A DNA stretch of 22,302 nt from Rugosimonospora sp036494675 (GTDB lineage Bacteria > Actinomycetota > Actinomycetes > Mycobacteriales > Micromonosporaceae), in assembly GCA_036494675.1 (NCBI GenBank), contig DASXOA010000526.1:1-22302 (forward strand), read 5' to 3'. The notes below the pieces were generated by a model. It saw only the letters and a program-made list of their open reading frames with translations, did not search any database and had not been told where the DNA came from. How positions within the stretch are numbered: position 1 is the first letter of the stretch; each line of letters opens with the position of its first letter. Positions 7,111 to 13,961 of this stretch are shown here, piece by piece. The translations under genes and the position numbers were made by a program.

Positions 7111-7919
7111 ACTCGGTCTCCATCGGTGGATCTGGGATCTTCATCGGCCCCGCGGGCGGGGCTGCTCTTCGGGCCGGAGCGATCGACCAGCGGCAGCGAG
7201 CGCAGCGCGCGCTCCAGGTGCCACTGCAGGTGCGCGGCCACCAGGCCGGCCGCCTCGCGGCGCGGACCCGCCTCGGCCGCGTCGGCCACCGGCCAGTCGC
7301 CGACCGCCAGGGCGGACATCAGTTCCAGGGTCGCGGGCGACGGGTGGGCCGAGCCCGGGGGGCGGCAGTCCGGGCAGACACCGCCCCCGGCCGGTACGGA
7401 GAAGGCCCGCTGCCGCCCCTGCGTACCGCACACCGCGCACTCCTCCAGCGCCGGCGCCCAGCCCGCCAGGCCCATCGATCGCAGCAGGTACGAATCGAGC
7501 ACCAGCGAGCTGGCGTGCAGCCCCTCGCTGAGCACCCGCAGCGCGCCGAGCGTCAGCAGGTACAGCCGCAGCGCCGGCTCCTCCTCGATGGGGGTGAGCC
7601 GCTCGGCGGTCTCCGCGATCGCGCTCGCCGTCGTGTAGCGGGGATAGTCGTCGATGAACCGCTTGCCGTACAGGTCGATCGCCTCGACCTGGGACACGGA
7701 GTGCAGCGAGCGCCCCTCGGCGATCTGGAGGTCCACGTGCCCGAAGGGCTCCAGCCGCGCGCCGAACTTCGAGGTGGTCCGGCGCACTCCCCTGGCCACC
7801 GCGCGGATCCGGCCGTGCCGCCGGGTGAACAGCGTGATGATGCGGTCCGCCTCGCCCAACTTCTGGCCGCGCAGCACCACCGCGTCGTCGCTGTAGAGCT
7901 TGGCACGCCACCCGGTCAC
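7107..7919 (-). CDS. recO: DNA repair protein RecO
   Basis: RecO helps load RecA onto single-stranded DNA in the RecFOR pathway of gap repair. The protein has 270 residues. The N-terminal OB-fold domain includes the typical VVLRGQKLGEADRIITLFT (14-32) and RGVRRTTSKFGARLEPF (43-59). The helical C-domain carries a zinc site with Cys161, Cys164, Cys182 and Cys185 (CAVC and CPDC). The start is GTG 7919. No Shine-Dalgarno is visible, but TGGCACAAT lies just before it, suggesting a leaderless mRNA. It overlaps uppS by 4 bp, the standard recO-uppS pair of Actinobacteria, and diverges from the small unknown gene at 8102. Confidence 0.95.
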   Translation of the reverse strand: MTGWRAKLYSDDAVVLRGQKLGEADRIITLFTRRHGRIRAVARGVRRTTSKFGARLEPFGHVDLQIAEGRSLHSVSQVEAIDLYGKRFIDDYPRYTTASAIAETAERLTPIEEEPALRLYLLTLGALRVLSEGLHASSLVLDSYLLRSMGLAGWAPALEECAVCGTQGRQRAFSVPAGGGVCPDCRPPGSAHPSPATLELMSALAVGDWPVADAAEAGPRREAAGLVAAHLQWHLERALRSLPLVDRSGPKSSPARGADEDPRSTDGDRV

Positions 7920-7925
7920 CCTGCG

Positions 7926-7934
7926 ATTGTGCCA
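7926..7934 (-). promoter_or_regulatory. Extended -10 for a leaderless recO transcript
   Basis: On the minus strand TGGCACAAT (TG-N plus the hexamer CACAAT) ends 6 nt before the recO GTG. That spacing would place the transcription start at or next to the first base of the start codon. The absence of a Shine-Dalgarno sequence supports leaderless translation. Confidence 0.5.
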
Positions 7935-8101
7935 GCCCGCCCCGGCCGGCCCGGCCGCCGTCCATGCGGTTTCCCGCGCCGGACGCCCCGCGGCATCGGC
8001 GGCCGGCCGATCTCGCCTTCGCCGATGTCGACCCCGACGATTCCGGCACCGGCGCCCGGGTTCGTGATTGCCCGGCCGGGGGCGGGGGTATGCCGGGACG
8101 C

Positions 8102-8533
8102 ATGACCCACGGGAGCCAGCCGCAGACCCTGCCGCGCCGGTTCACCTTCGCGTTCGACCGGCGGTTCAAGCCGTTCCTGGCGGTGCTCGGCATCCTGCCG
8201 CAGACCGCGTCGGTCACCGTCGACGCGGAGAACCTGACCGTGGGTTTCGGCCCGTGGCGGCTGCACACGCCGCGGGACAACGTGGTCGAGGCGCGGCGTA
8301 CCGGCCCCTACCGCTGGTGGCGGGTGATCGGCCTGCACCTCTCACTCACCGACCGTGGCCTCAGCTTCGGCACGGGTACCGGCGGCGGAGTCTGCGTGCG
8401 GTTCGGCACGCCGGTGACCGGCGTCATCGGCCGCTGGCTGAACCACCCCGCGGTGACAGTCACCGTCGAGGACCCCGACGCGTTGATCGACGCGCTCGGG
8501 GGACCCGAACCCGGGAGACCCCCGGAGGCGTGA
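8102..8533 (+). CDS. Small beta-rich protein of unknown function, possibly PH-like
   Basis: I do not recognise the family of this 143-residue soluble protein. After a basic N-terminus (RRFTFAFDRRFKPF, 12-25) and a short hydrophobic patch, it alternates short beta-like strands: SVTVDAENLTVGFG (37-50), VVEARRTGPYRWW (61-73), LHLSLTDRGLSFG (78-90), GVCVRFG (96-102), VTVTVEDPDALIDAL (118-132). The last part reads as a strand followed by a helix. That order would suit a PH-like barrel with a closing helix, but this is a guess from pattern. No membrane helix or signal peptide is evident. ATG 8090 is an in-frame alternative start with a G-rich site before it. The gene sits between recO (divergent) and era (convergent). 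Its stop codon lies inside a 43-bp duplication. Confidence 0.7.
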   Translation: MTHGSQPQTLPRRFTFAFDRRFKPFLAVLGILPQTASVTVDAENLTVGFGPWRLHTPRDNVVEARRTGPYRWWRVIGLHLSLTDRGLSFGTGTGGGVCVRFGTPVTGVIGRWLNHPAVTVTVEDPDALIDALGGPEPGRPPEA

Positions 8534-8594
8534 ACCCGGTCCGGCGCCCGGCGGGCCGGCACCCCACGCGGCGTGAACCCGGGCCGGCACCCCA
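8527..8594. repeat. 43-bp imperfect duplication of a gene 3' end including its stop codon
   Basis: GGCGTGAACCCGG occurs at 8527-8539, where it contains the TGA stop (8531-8533) of the small unknown gene, and again 43 bp later at 8570-8582. GGGCCGGCACCCCA likewise occurs at 8553-8566 and 8581-8594, a 28-bp offset that shows the second copy has lost 15 bp. GGGCCGGC recurs further at 8599 and 8606. The block fills the convergent gap before the era stop. Confidence 0.75.
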
Positions 8595-8620
8595 AGCCGG
8601 GCCGGCGGGCCGGCAGGGCG

Positions 8621-9502
8621 TCAGAAGCCCAGCCTGCGCAGTTGCTTCGGGTCGCGCTGCCAGTCCTTCGCGACCCGGACGTGCAGGTCCAGGTAGACCC
8701 GGCGGCCCAGAAGATCCTCGATGGCGGCCCGCGCCTGGATGCCCACCTGCTTGAGCCGGCCGCCGCCGGCCCCGATCACGATCGCCTTCTGGCTGCTCCG
8801 CTCGACGTACACGTCGGCGAAGATCTTGGTGAGGTTCCCTTCCGGGATCATCTCCTCGACCAGGACCGCGATCGAGTGCGGCAGCTCGTCGCGGACCCCC
8901 TCCAGCGCCGCCTCCCGGATCAGCTCCGCGATCAGCACCTGCTCCGGCTCGTCCGTGAGCATGTCGTCCGGGTACAGCTGCGGAGACTCGGGCAGGTGGC
9001 CGCTGAGCACCGACACCAGCTCGTCGAGCTGGTCGCCGGAGACCGCGCTGACCGGTACCACGTCGGCGAAGTCGGCGAGCTGGCTGACCTCGACCAGTTG
9101 CTGGGTCAGCTCCCCCTTCGACACCAGGTCGGTCTTGGTGACCACGGCGACCAGGGTCGCCTTGAGCCCGGCGATCTCGGCGCTGATGAACCTGTCGCCC
9201 CGGCCGATCTCCTCGTCCGCCGGGATGCACAGGCCGATCACGTCGACCTCGCTCCACGCCTCGCGGACCAGGTCGTTGAGCCGTTCGCCGAGCAGGGTCC
9301 GGGGCCGGTGCAGACCGGGAGTGTCGAGCAGGACCAGTTGGGCGTCGGGCTGGTGCAGTACGCCGCGCACCACGTGCCGGGTGGTCTGCGGCCGGTTCGA
9401 GGTAATCGCGATCTTCTGGCCGACGATCGCGTTGGTCAGCGTCGACTTGCCGGCGTTGGGCCGGCCGACAAAACACGCGAAACCAGCACGGTACGCCGTC
9501 AC
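8621..9502 (-). CDS. era: GTPase Era
   Basis: Era is a ribosome-associated GTPase that binds the 3' end of 16S rRNA during 30S assembly. The protein has 293 residues. The G domain shows G1 GRPNAGKS (13-20), G2 region SNRPQTTRH (35-43), G3 DTPG (60-63), G4 TKTD (122-125) and G5 SA (152-153). The C-terminal KH domain ends with the VYLDLHVRVAKDW and LRRLGF segments typical of Era. The GTG start lacks a Shine-Dalgarno but has TAAGCT 6 nt upstream, so it is probably leaderless. Era lies downstream of ybeY, phoH and the CBS gene, as in other Actinobacteria, but a lipoprotein gene now separates it from the dead deaminase gene. Confidence 0.97.
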   Translation of the reverse strand: MTAYRAGFACFVGRPNAGKSTLTNAIVGQKIAITSNRPQTTRHVVRGVLHQPDAQLVLLDTPGLHRPRTLLGERLNDLVREAWSEVDVIGLCIPADEEIGRGDRFISAEIAGLKATLVAVVTKTDLVSKGELTQQLVEVSQLADFADVVPVSAVSGDQLDELVSVLSGHLPESPQLYPDDMLTDEPEQVLIAELIREAALEGVRDELPHSIAVLVEEMIPEGNLTKIFADVYVERSSQKAIVIGAGGGRLKQVGIQARAAIEDLLGRRVYLDLHVRVAKDWQRDPKQLRRLGF

Positions 9503-9717
9503 GGCGCCAGCTTACCGGTACCGGCGCCGCAGCCGCCGGGCCGGCGGCAGCCCCAGGCCGCCCAGGTCACAGGATTCGCACAATTGGCACCTCACCCGCA
9601 ACACGGCCGCGCCGTCGACGGTGTACATACCGACGTCGTCGCACCCGCCTCGATGCCGTCCCGGGCCGGACCGCTGATCATCCCGGCCCGGCCGCTCATC
9701 GATCACGAGGAGGCGTC
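9503..9717. promoter_or_regulatory. Divergent intergenic region with a leaderless era promoter
   Basis: On the minus strand TAAGCT (9509-9514, TANNNT type) is followed by 6 nt and then the era GTG at 9502, the spacing expected for a leaderless transcript. On the plus strand GAGGAGG (9707-9713) is a strong ribosome site for the lipoprotein. I see no convincing -35/-10 pair for the plus-strand gene, and nothing else recognisable in the rest of the gap. Confidence 0.5.
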
Positions 9718-10386
9718 GTGAACGCACAGCCGACGCGGGTCCGGCCGGTCGTCCGGGCCGCCCTCGCCGTGACCGTCCTCGCGGTGACCGTCCTCGCCGG
9801 GCTCACGGGCTGCCTGAACCAGGTCGGGGCGCCACCGGCCGCACCGTCCCAGGCCGCGCCGGTGAGCGAGCCGGGCGGCGCCGGCCCCGCGACGCCCTCG
9901 GCGACGAAACCGACCGACCCGACCGCGCCGGGGCCGACCGATCCCGCCGTCGCACCGACGCCCGGAACCGCCTGCCGGGCAGCCGACCTCGTGCTCGACT
10001 CGATCGACGGCAGCGGGGCGGCGGGCAGCGCGTACGAGACGGTGACCGTCACCAACGCGGGCGCGGGGGCCTGCCGGCTGCCGAGCGTCCCGTCGCTGGT
10101 CTACACCGATCCGGCCGGGACGATGCGCGCCCTGCCGGCCGCGACGATGCCGCCCACCCCGACGCCGATGCTGGTCGCGCCCGGCCGGGAGGCCCAGTTC
10201 TCGCTGCGTACCGTCGACGGGTACGGCGGGTACGACCCCAGCGCACCGGCCTGCGCCCATCCGGCCGGGTACCAGGGGATCGCGATCCAGTTCACCAGCG
10301 GACGGATGCCGCTGCCCGGCCTGACCCTCACCGTCCTGTGCGACGGCGTCGACGTCTCGGGCTGGGCCCCGCCGATGACCGGCTGA
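9718..10386 (+). CDS. Secreted lipoprotein with DUF4232-like domain
   Basis: This 222-residue protein starts with a signal peptide: a basic N-region (RVRPVVR), a hydrophobic stretch (14-28) and the lipobox LTGC (29-32), so Cys32 should be lipid-modified and the protein anchored outside the membrane. A Pro/Ala/Thr-rich linker (33-84) follows, as in wall-spanning actinobacterial lipoproteins. The folded part (about 85-222) begins with TACRAADL, has VTVTNAGAGACRLPSVPSL and ends with a Cys near residue 210, matching the pattern of DUF4232 proteins. That domain has no established function. The GTG start has GAGGAGG at 4-nt spacing. The gene is on the opposite strand from its flanking housekeeping genes, so it is an insertion relative to the usual order. 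Confidence 0.88.
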   Translation: MNAQPTRVRPVVRAALAVTVLAVTVLAGLTGCLNQVGAPPAAPSQAAPVSEPGGAGPATPSATKPTDPTAPGPTDPAVAPTPGTACRAADLVLDSIDGSGAAGSAYETVTVTNAGAGACRLPSVPSLVYTDPAGTMRALPAATMPPTPTPMLVAPGREAQFSLRTVDGYGGYDPSAPACAHPAGYQGIAIQFTSGRMPLPGLTLTVLCDGVDVSGWAPPMTG

Positions 10387-10387
10387 G

Positions 10388-10413
10388 CGGCGCGCAGCGA
10401 CGCGAGCGCGCCG
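10388..10413 (+). terminator. GC-rich hairpin after the lipoprotein gene
   Basis: An 8-bp perfect stem, CGGCGCGC (10388-10395) with GCGCGCCG (10406-10413), encloses a 10-nt loop directly after the TGA. There is no T-tract. The location between convergent genes fits a terminator. Confidence 0.55.
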
Positions 10414-10416
10414 GGC

Positions 10417-10461
10417 TGCGCGACCAGGACCGGCGCGACCAGGACCGGCGCGACCAGGACC
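10417..10461. repeat. 15-bp tandem repeat, three copies
   Basis: Three consecutive 15-bp units, TGCGCGACCAGGACC (10417-10431), GGCGCGACCAGGACC (10432-10446) and the same again (10447-10461), fill the gap between the lipoprotein terminator and the stop of the convergent deaminase-like gene. The period equals that of the arrays at 2-62 and 6195-6315, but the sequence differs. Confidence 0.9.
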
Positions 10462-10466
10462 GGCCG

Positions 10467-10841
10467 TCAGTCGGTGACCGCGCCGAGGACCGTGCCGTCC
10501 GGGGCGACGAGGTGAATCGTCGCGTCCTGGGCCAGATCCCGCACTGCGGCGTGCCCGAGACCGTCCAATGTGGACGCCTCGGTGACCACCGCGGCCGCCT
10601 CCAGCGTCGAGGCGCCCGCGGCGACCGCCGAGGCGACCGCGTACTGCAACGCTGTGAGGCCCAGCGACGGCAGCGTGATGGTGGCCCCGGCATAGGTGCG
10701 GCCGTCCCCGTCGCGTACCGCGGCACCCTCGACCGCGCCCACCCGGGCGCGGGCGGATCGGGCCAGGGTCACCAACTTCTGATCCTCGGCGGCGAGATCG
10801 GCCACGGCCGTGGGGGTCGCGGGGCTGGACTCGTCAGGCAT
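10467..10841 (-). CDS. Cytidine-deaminase-like protein lacking catalytic residues
   Basis: This 124-residue protein has the layout of a small cytidine deaminase: an N-terminal helix (EDQKLVTLARSARARVG, 19-35), GAAVRDGDGRTYAGATI (39-55), then a helix in the place of the active site. Active enzymes have a Cys-Ala-Glu zinc/catalytic motif and a later Pro-Cys-x-x-Cys. Here the corresponding helix reads GLTALQYAVASAV (61-73), and no PCxxC follows. The protein contains no cysteine at all, so it cannot bind catalytic zinc in the normal way. It occupies the same position, between the CBS gene and era, as the small conserved Rv2365c-type gene of mycobacteria (recalled context, not checked). Its ATG overlaps the CBS gene stop by 8 bp, so translation is coupled. 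A structural or regulatory role is inferred. Confidence 0.85.
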   Translation of the reverse strand: MPDESSPATPTAVADLAAEDQKLVTLARSARARVGAVEGAAVRDGDGRTYAGATITLPSLGLTALQYAVASAVAAGASTLEAAAVVTEASTLDGLGHAAVRDLAQDATIHLVAPDGTVLGAVTD

Positions 10842-12114
10842 CGGCAGGTTGCCTCTCGTCTCGCGGTTCCGACAGCGGTTTGGCCGGCGTGACCACCCGC
10901 CGCACGAGTACGGTGTCGATCCGGTTGCGGCGACCCGTGGTGCCCTCGGCGGTCATCCGCAGCCCGCTGACCGTCGCGTCCGCCCCCGGGATCGGCACCC
11001 GGCCCAACTCGTGCGCCATCAGTCCGGCCACCGTCTCCACCTCGTCGTTGGGTAGCTCGACGTCGAACAGTTCGGAGAGGTCCTCGACGGACAGTCGCGC
11101 GCTGACCCGGATCGAGCCGTCGTCCAGCCGCTCGACCGGCGGCCGTTCGACATCGTACTCATCGGTGATCTCGCCGACGATCTCCTCGAGGATGTCCTCG
11201 ATCGTGACCAGGCCGGCGGTGCCGCCGTACTCGTCGACCACGATGGCGATGTGGGAACGGGCCGCCTGCATCTCGGAGAGCAGATCGTCGACCGGCTTGG
11301 ACTCCGGTACGAAGGACGCGGCGCGCATCAGCTCACGGATCTCATTGGTGTCCGGGGCGCGGACCACGTCCTTGAGGTACAGGATGCCGACCACGTCGTC
11401 GATGTTCTCCGCGATCACCGGGATCCGGGAGAAGCCGGAGCGCAGGAACAGCGCCAGCGCCTGCCGGCCGGTCTTGGTCGCCTCGATCCACACCATCTCG
11501 GTACGCGGGACCATTACCTCGCGCACGATCGTGTCGCCGAGCGAGAACACGGAGTGGATCATCTCGCGCTCGCCGTGCTCCACCACCCCCCGCGCCTCGG
11601 CCAGGTCGACCAGTTCGCGCAACTCGACCGTCGTCGCGAAGGGACCCTCGCGGAAGCCCCGGCCGGGGGTGAACGCGTTGCCGACGAGGATCAGCAGCCG
11701 GGCCAGCGGACCCAGGCCCCGACCCAGCCAGCGCACCGGCGGTGCGGCGTACCGGCCGACCGTGTACGCGTGCTGGCGGCCGATGGTACGGGGGGCCACC
11801 CCGACCACGACGAAGCTGACCACGAGCATCGAGCCGGCGGTGAGCGCACCGGCCGTCCAGCCCGCACCCCAGGCGTCGATGGTGACCAGCGCGACCAGCG
11901 TGGTGGCGGTCAACTCGCAGGCCAGCCGCAGCAGGAGCAGCAGGTTGAGGTGGCGCACCACGTCCCCGGCCACGGCCTGGAGCGCCCGTGCCCCGCGTAC
12001 CCCCTCGCGGGCCATCTCCCCGGCCCGCGCCGGCGAGATCCGCGACAGCGCGGCGTCGCTCATCGCGAACAGCCCGGCCAGGATGATCAACCCGGCGGCC
12101 ACCAGGAGCAACAT
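10834..12114 (-). CDS. CBS-domain membrane protein (CNNM/CorC, hemolysin family)
   Basis: This 426-residue protein has an N-terminal CNNM-type transmembrane domain (hydrophobic about 2-18, 56-78, 87-109, with a further segment near 136-146). A CBS pair follows (about 200-255 and 265-315), with the family motifs VMVPRTEM (200-207) and VVDEYGGTAGLVTIEDILEEIVGEI (292-316, key DEYGGT and EDILEEI). A C-terminal CorC/HlyC domain (about 330-410) ends the protein. Relatives are linked to magnesium or other ion export, despite the old hemolysin label. The ATG at 12114 has AGGAGA upstream and starts 9 nt after the ybeY stop, so they are co-transcribed. M. tuberculosis Rv2366c is the positional counterpart. 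Confidence 0.94.
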   Translation of the reverse strand: MLLLVAAGLIILAGLFAMSDAALSRISPARAGEMAREGVRGARALQAVAGDVVRHLNLLLLLRLACELTATTLVALVTIDAWGAGWTAGALTAGSMLVVSFVVVGVAPRTIGRQHAYTVGRYAAPPVRWLGRGLGPLARLLILVGNAFTPGRGFREGPFATTVELRELVDLAEARGVVEHGEREMIHSVFSLGDTIVREVMVPRTEMVWIEATKTGRQALALFLRSGFSRIPVIAENIDDVVGILYLKDVVRAPDTNEIRELMRAASFVPESKPVDDLLSEMQAARSHIAIVVDEYGGTAGLVTIEDILEEIVGEITDEYDVERPPVERLDDGSIRVSARLSVEDLSELFDVELPNDEVETVAGLMAHELGRVPIPGADATVSGLRMTAEGTTGRRNRIDTVLVRRVVTPAKPLSEPRDERQPADA

Positions 12115-12123
12115 CAGGTTCTC

Positions 12124-12639
12124 CTAGGCAGGATCCGCGGCGTCCGCGGCGCCCGGCCGGTCCTCGGCCGCGCGGCCGGTGATCTTCGCCTGCCAGCCCG
12201 ACAGCAGCCGGGCCTGCAGGCCGAACATCTCGCGCTCCTCCTCCGGTTCGGCGTGGTCGTACCCGAGCAGGTGCAGCACGCCGTGCACGGTGAGGAGGTG
12301 AAGCTCGTCGGCCGTCGAGTGGCCCACGTTGGTGGCCTGCTTGGCCGCCACGTCGGGGCACAGCACGATGTCGCCGAGCAGGGTCGGTTCCGCCCCCGCG
12401 CCCTCGCCCGGCCCGTGATCGACGCTGCCCTCGTCCATCGTGAACGCCAGCACGTCGGTCGGGCCGTCGCCACCCATCCAGCGGTGGTTGAGCTCGGTCA
12501 TGTACTCCAGGTCGACGAGCAGGACGGACAGCTCGGCGAGCGGGTTGACGCCCATCTCGTCCAGGGCGTGCCGGGCCACCGCCAGGATCGCGTCGGTGTC
12601 GAGGTCGACCCCGGACTCATTGGCGATTTCGATGGACAC
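12124..12639 (-). CDS. ybeY: Endoribonuclease YbeY (rRNA maturation factor)
   Basis: YbeY is a zinc-dependent single-strand endoribonuclease needed for 16S rRNA 3'-end maturation and ribosome quality control. The protein has 171 residues from GTG 12639. The zinc motif HGVLHLLGYDH (119-129) is intact, and the NHRWMGGDGPTDVLAF segment (51-66) is typical. The start is chosen because the conserved N-terminus (SIEIANESG) begins there and GGGGGAG lies about 7 nt upstream. The frame stays open further upstream, but that extension is low-complexity and not family-like. A short, possibly disordered tail (GRAAEDRPGAADAADPA) ends the protein. It is in the phoH-ybeY-CBS run. Confidence 0.95.
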   Translation of the reverse strand: MSIEIANESGVDLDTDAILAVARHALDEMGVNPLAELSVLLVDLEYMTELNHRWMGGDGPTDVLAFTMDEGSVDHGPGEGAGAEPTLLGDIVLCPDVAAKQATNVGHSTADELHLLTVHGVLHLLGYDHAEPEEEREMFGLQARLLSGWQAKITGRAAEDRPGAADAADPA

Positions 12640-12776
12640 TGCCTGCTCCCCCTGTGTTACCGCCGGCCCCGTTCCGGCGAACGCTTTCTGTGCGGCCCCC
12701 GCTCCGGAGGACCCGTCCGGCCCCGCCGGGCCGCCCGCTTTGACCGGCGCCGCCCGGTCCGGCGACGCCGCCCGCC
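12640..12776 (-). other. Gap between phoH and ybeY
   Basis: This 137-bp interval is unusually long for the phoH-ybeY junction, where genes normally nearly touch. It is G+C-rich and stays open in the ybeY frame, but the translation is Ala/Gly/Pro/Arg-rich low complexity. Apart from the ybeY ribosome site at its right-hand (transcript 3') end I see no promoter, terminator or gene in it. Confidence 0.5.
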
Positions 12777-13859
12777 TCAGCGACGCCGGGCGGCACCTCC
12801 GTGCGCCGTGCGGCTGGCGGGCAGCGTGTGCGGTCCCGATGCCTCCTGGGCGGCGTCCCACTTGGCGTACGCGTCCACGATCTCGCCGACCAGCCGGTGA
12901 CGGACCACGTCCGCGCTCGACAACCGCGCGAAGTGTACGTCCTCGACACCTTCCAGGATCTCCTGGACTACCCGCAGGCCGCTGCGGGTGCCGCCGGGCA
13001 GGTCGACCTGGGTGACGTCGCCGGTCACCACGATCTTGGAGCCGAAGCCGAGCCGGGTCAGGAACATCTTCATCTGCTCCAGCGTGGTGTTCTGCGCCTC
13101 GTCGAGGATGATGAACGCGTCGTTGAGCGTCCGACCGCGCATGTATGCCAGCGGGGCCACCTCGATCGTGCCGGCCTGCATCAACCTCGGAATGGAGTCG
13201 GGGTCGAGCATGTCGTGCAGCGCGTCGTACAGCGGCCGGAGGTACGGGTCGATCTTTTCGTACAGCGTCCCGGGCAGGAAGCCCAACCGCTCCCCGGCCT
13301 CCACGGCGGGCCGGGTCAGGATGATCCGGTTGACCTGCTTGGCCTGGAGCGCCGCGACCGCCTTCGCCATCGCCAGGTAGGTCTTCCCGGTGCCTGCCGG
13401 GCCGATGCCGAAGACGATGGTGTTCTTGTCGATCGCGTCGACGTAGCGCTTCTGGCCGAGGGTCTTCGGCCGGATGGTGCGCCCCCGCCGGGAAATGATG
13501 TTGAACGTGAGTACCTCGGCGGGTCGCTCAGGAGTGCCCTCCCGGAGCATGCCGACGGTGCGCCGCACGGAGTCCGCGGTCAGCGTCTCGCCCTTCTGGA
13601 TCAGTTCGAGCAACTCGGCGAAGACCTTCTCGGCAAGAGCGTTGTCGGCGGGGTTGCCGGAAACGGTGATCTCGTTACCCCGCACGTGGATGTCGCTGAC
13701 CAGGGTCTTTTCGACCAGTTTGAGGATTTCGTCGCCCGCGCCGAGCAGGCTGACCATCTGTTGAGGATTCGAGATCGAGATCTTGGTTTGCACCCGTGGC
13801 GCCGCCGCGCTGGGGCCGCTACCGGCCGGGGCTGCACTGGGGGGTGGGCTGCTTGTCAT
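12777..13859 (-). CDS. phoH: PhoH family ATPase/helicase-like protein
   Basis: This 360-residue PhoH-like protein is a P-loop NTPase that is almost always next to ybeY and is thought to act on RNA, possibly as an ATP-driven helicase partner. After a low-complexity Ser/Pro/Ala start (1-22) comes a KH-like N-domain (about 25-115), then the NTPase domain with Walker A GPAGTGKT (153-160), LTRPAVEAGERLGFLPG (181-197), Walker B FIILDEAQNTT (249-259) and VTGDVTQVDLP. The ATG at 13859 is preceded by GAGG. A GTG at 13886 would add nine residues but has a poorly spaced ribosome site. M. tuberculosis phoH1 (Rv2368c) is the positional counterpart. Confidence 0.95.
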   Translation of the reverse strand: MTSSPPPSAAPAGSGPSAAAPRVQTKISISNPQQMVSLLGAGDEILKLVEKTLVSDIHVRGNEITVSGNPADNALAEKVFAELLELIQKGETLTADSVRRTVGMLREGTPERPAEVLTFNIISRRGRTIRPKTLGQKRYVDAIDKNTIVFGIGPAGTGKTYLAMAKAVAALQAKQVNRIILTRPAVEAGERLGFLPGTLYEKIDPYLRPLYDALHDMLDPDSIPRLMQAGTIEVAPLAYMRGRTLNDAFIILDEAQNTTLEQMKMFLTRLGFGSKIVVTGDVTQVDLPGGTRSGLRVVQEILEGVEDVHFARLSSADVVRHRLVGEIVDAYAKWDAAQEASGPHTLPASRTAHGGAARRR

Positions 13860-13961
13860 GGGTCGGCCTCGCGGGCCTGCTGCCACCTTCCATCCGGGTG
13901 AGTATCAGGCCTTCCATGGTATCGGCCCGTCGCCCGTCCAGCCTCCCCGCGCCCATGATCA

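Noticed and set aside
9512..9727. Small minus-strand ORF with Cys residues (RCQLCESC) in the era-lipoprotein gap
   Set aside because: It overlaps the start of the lipoprotein gene, has an Arg-rich composition typical of antisense frames in GC-rich DNA, and has no ribosome site or family pattern.
10834..12114. Hemolysin toxin
   Set aside because: The hemolysin label is historical. The CNNM, CBS and CorC/HlyC domain order indicates an ion-transport-linked membrane protein.
12640..12861. N-terminal extension of YbeY or an extra gene
   Set aside because: The translation is low complexity and overlaps phoH at its far end, and the conserved YbeY start has a good ribosome site.
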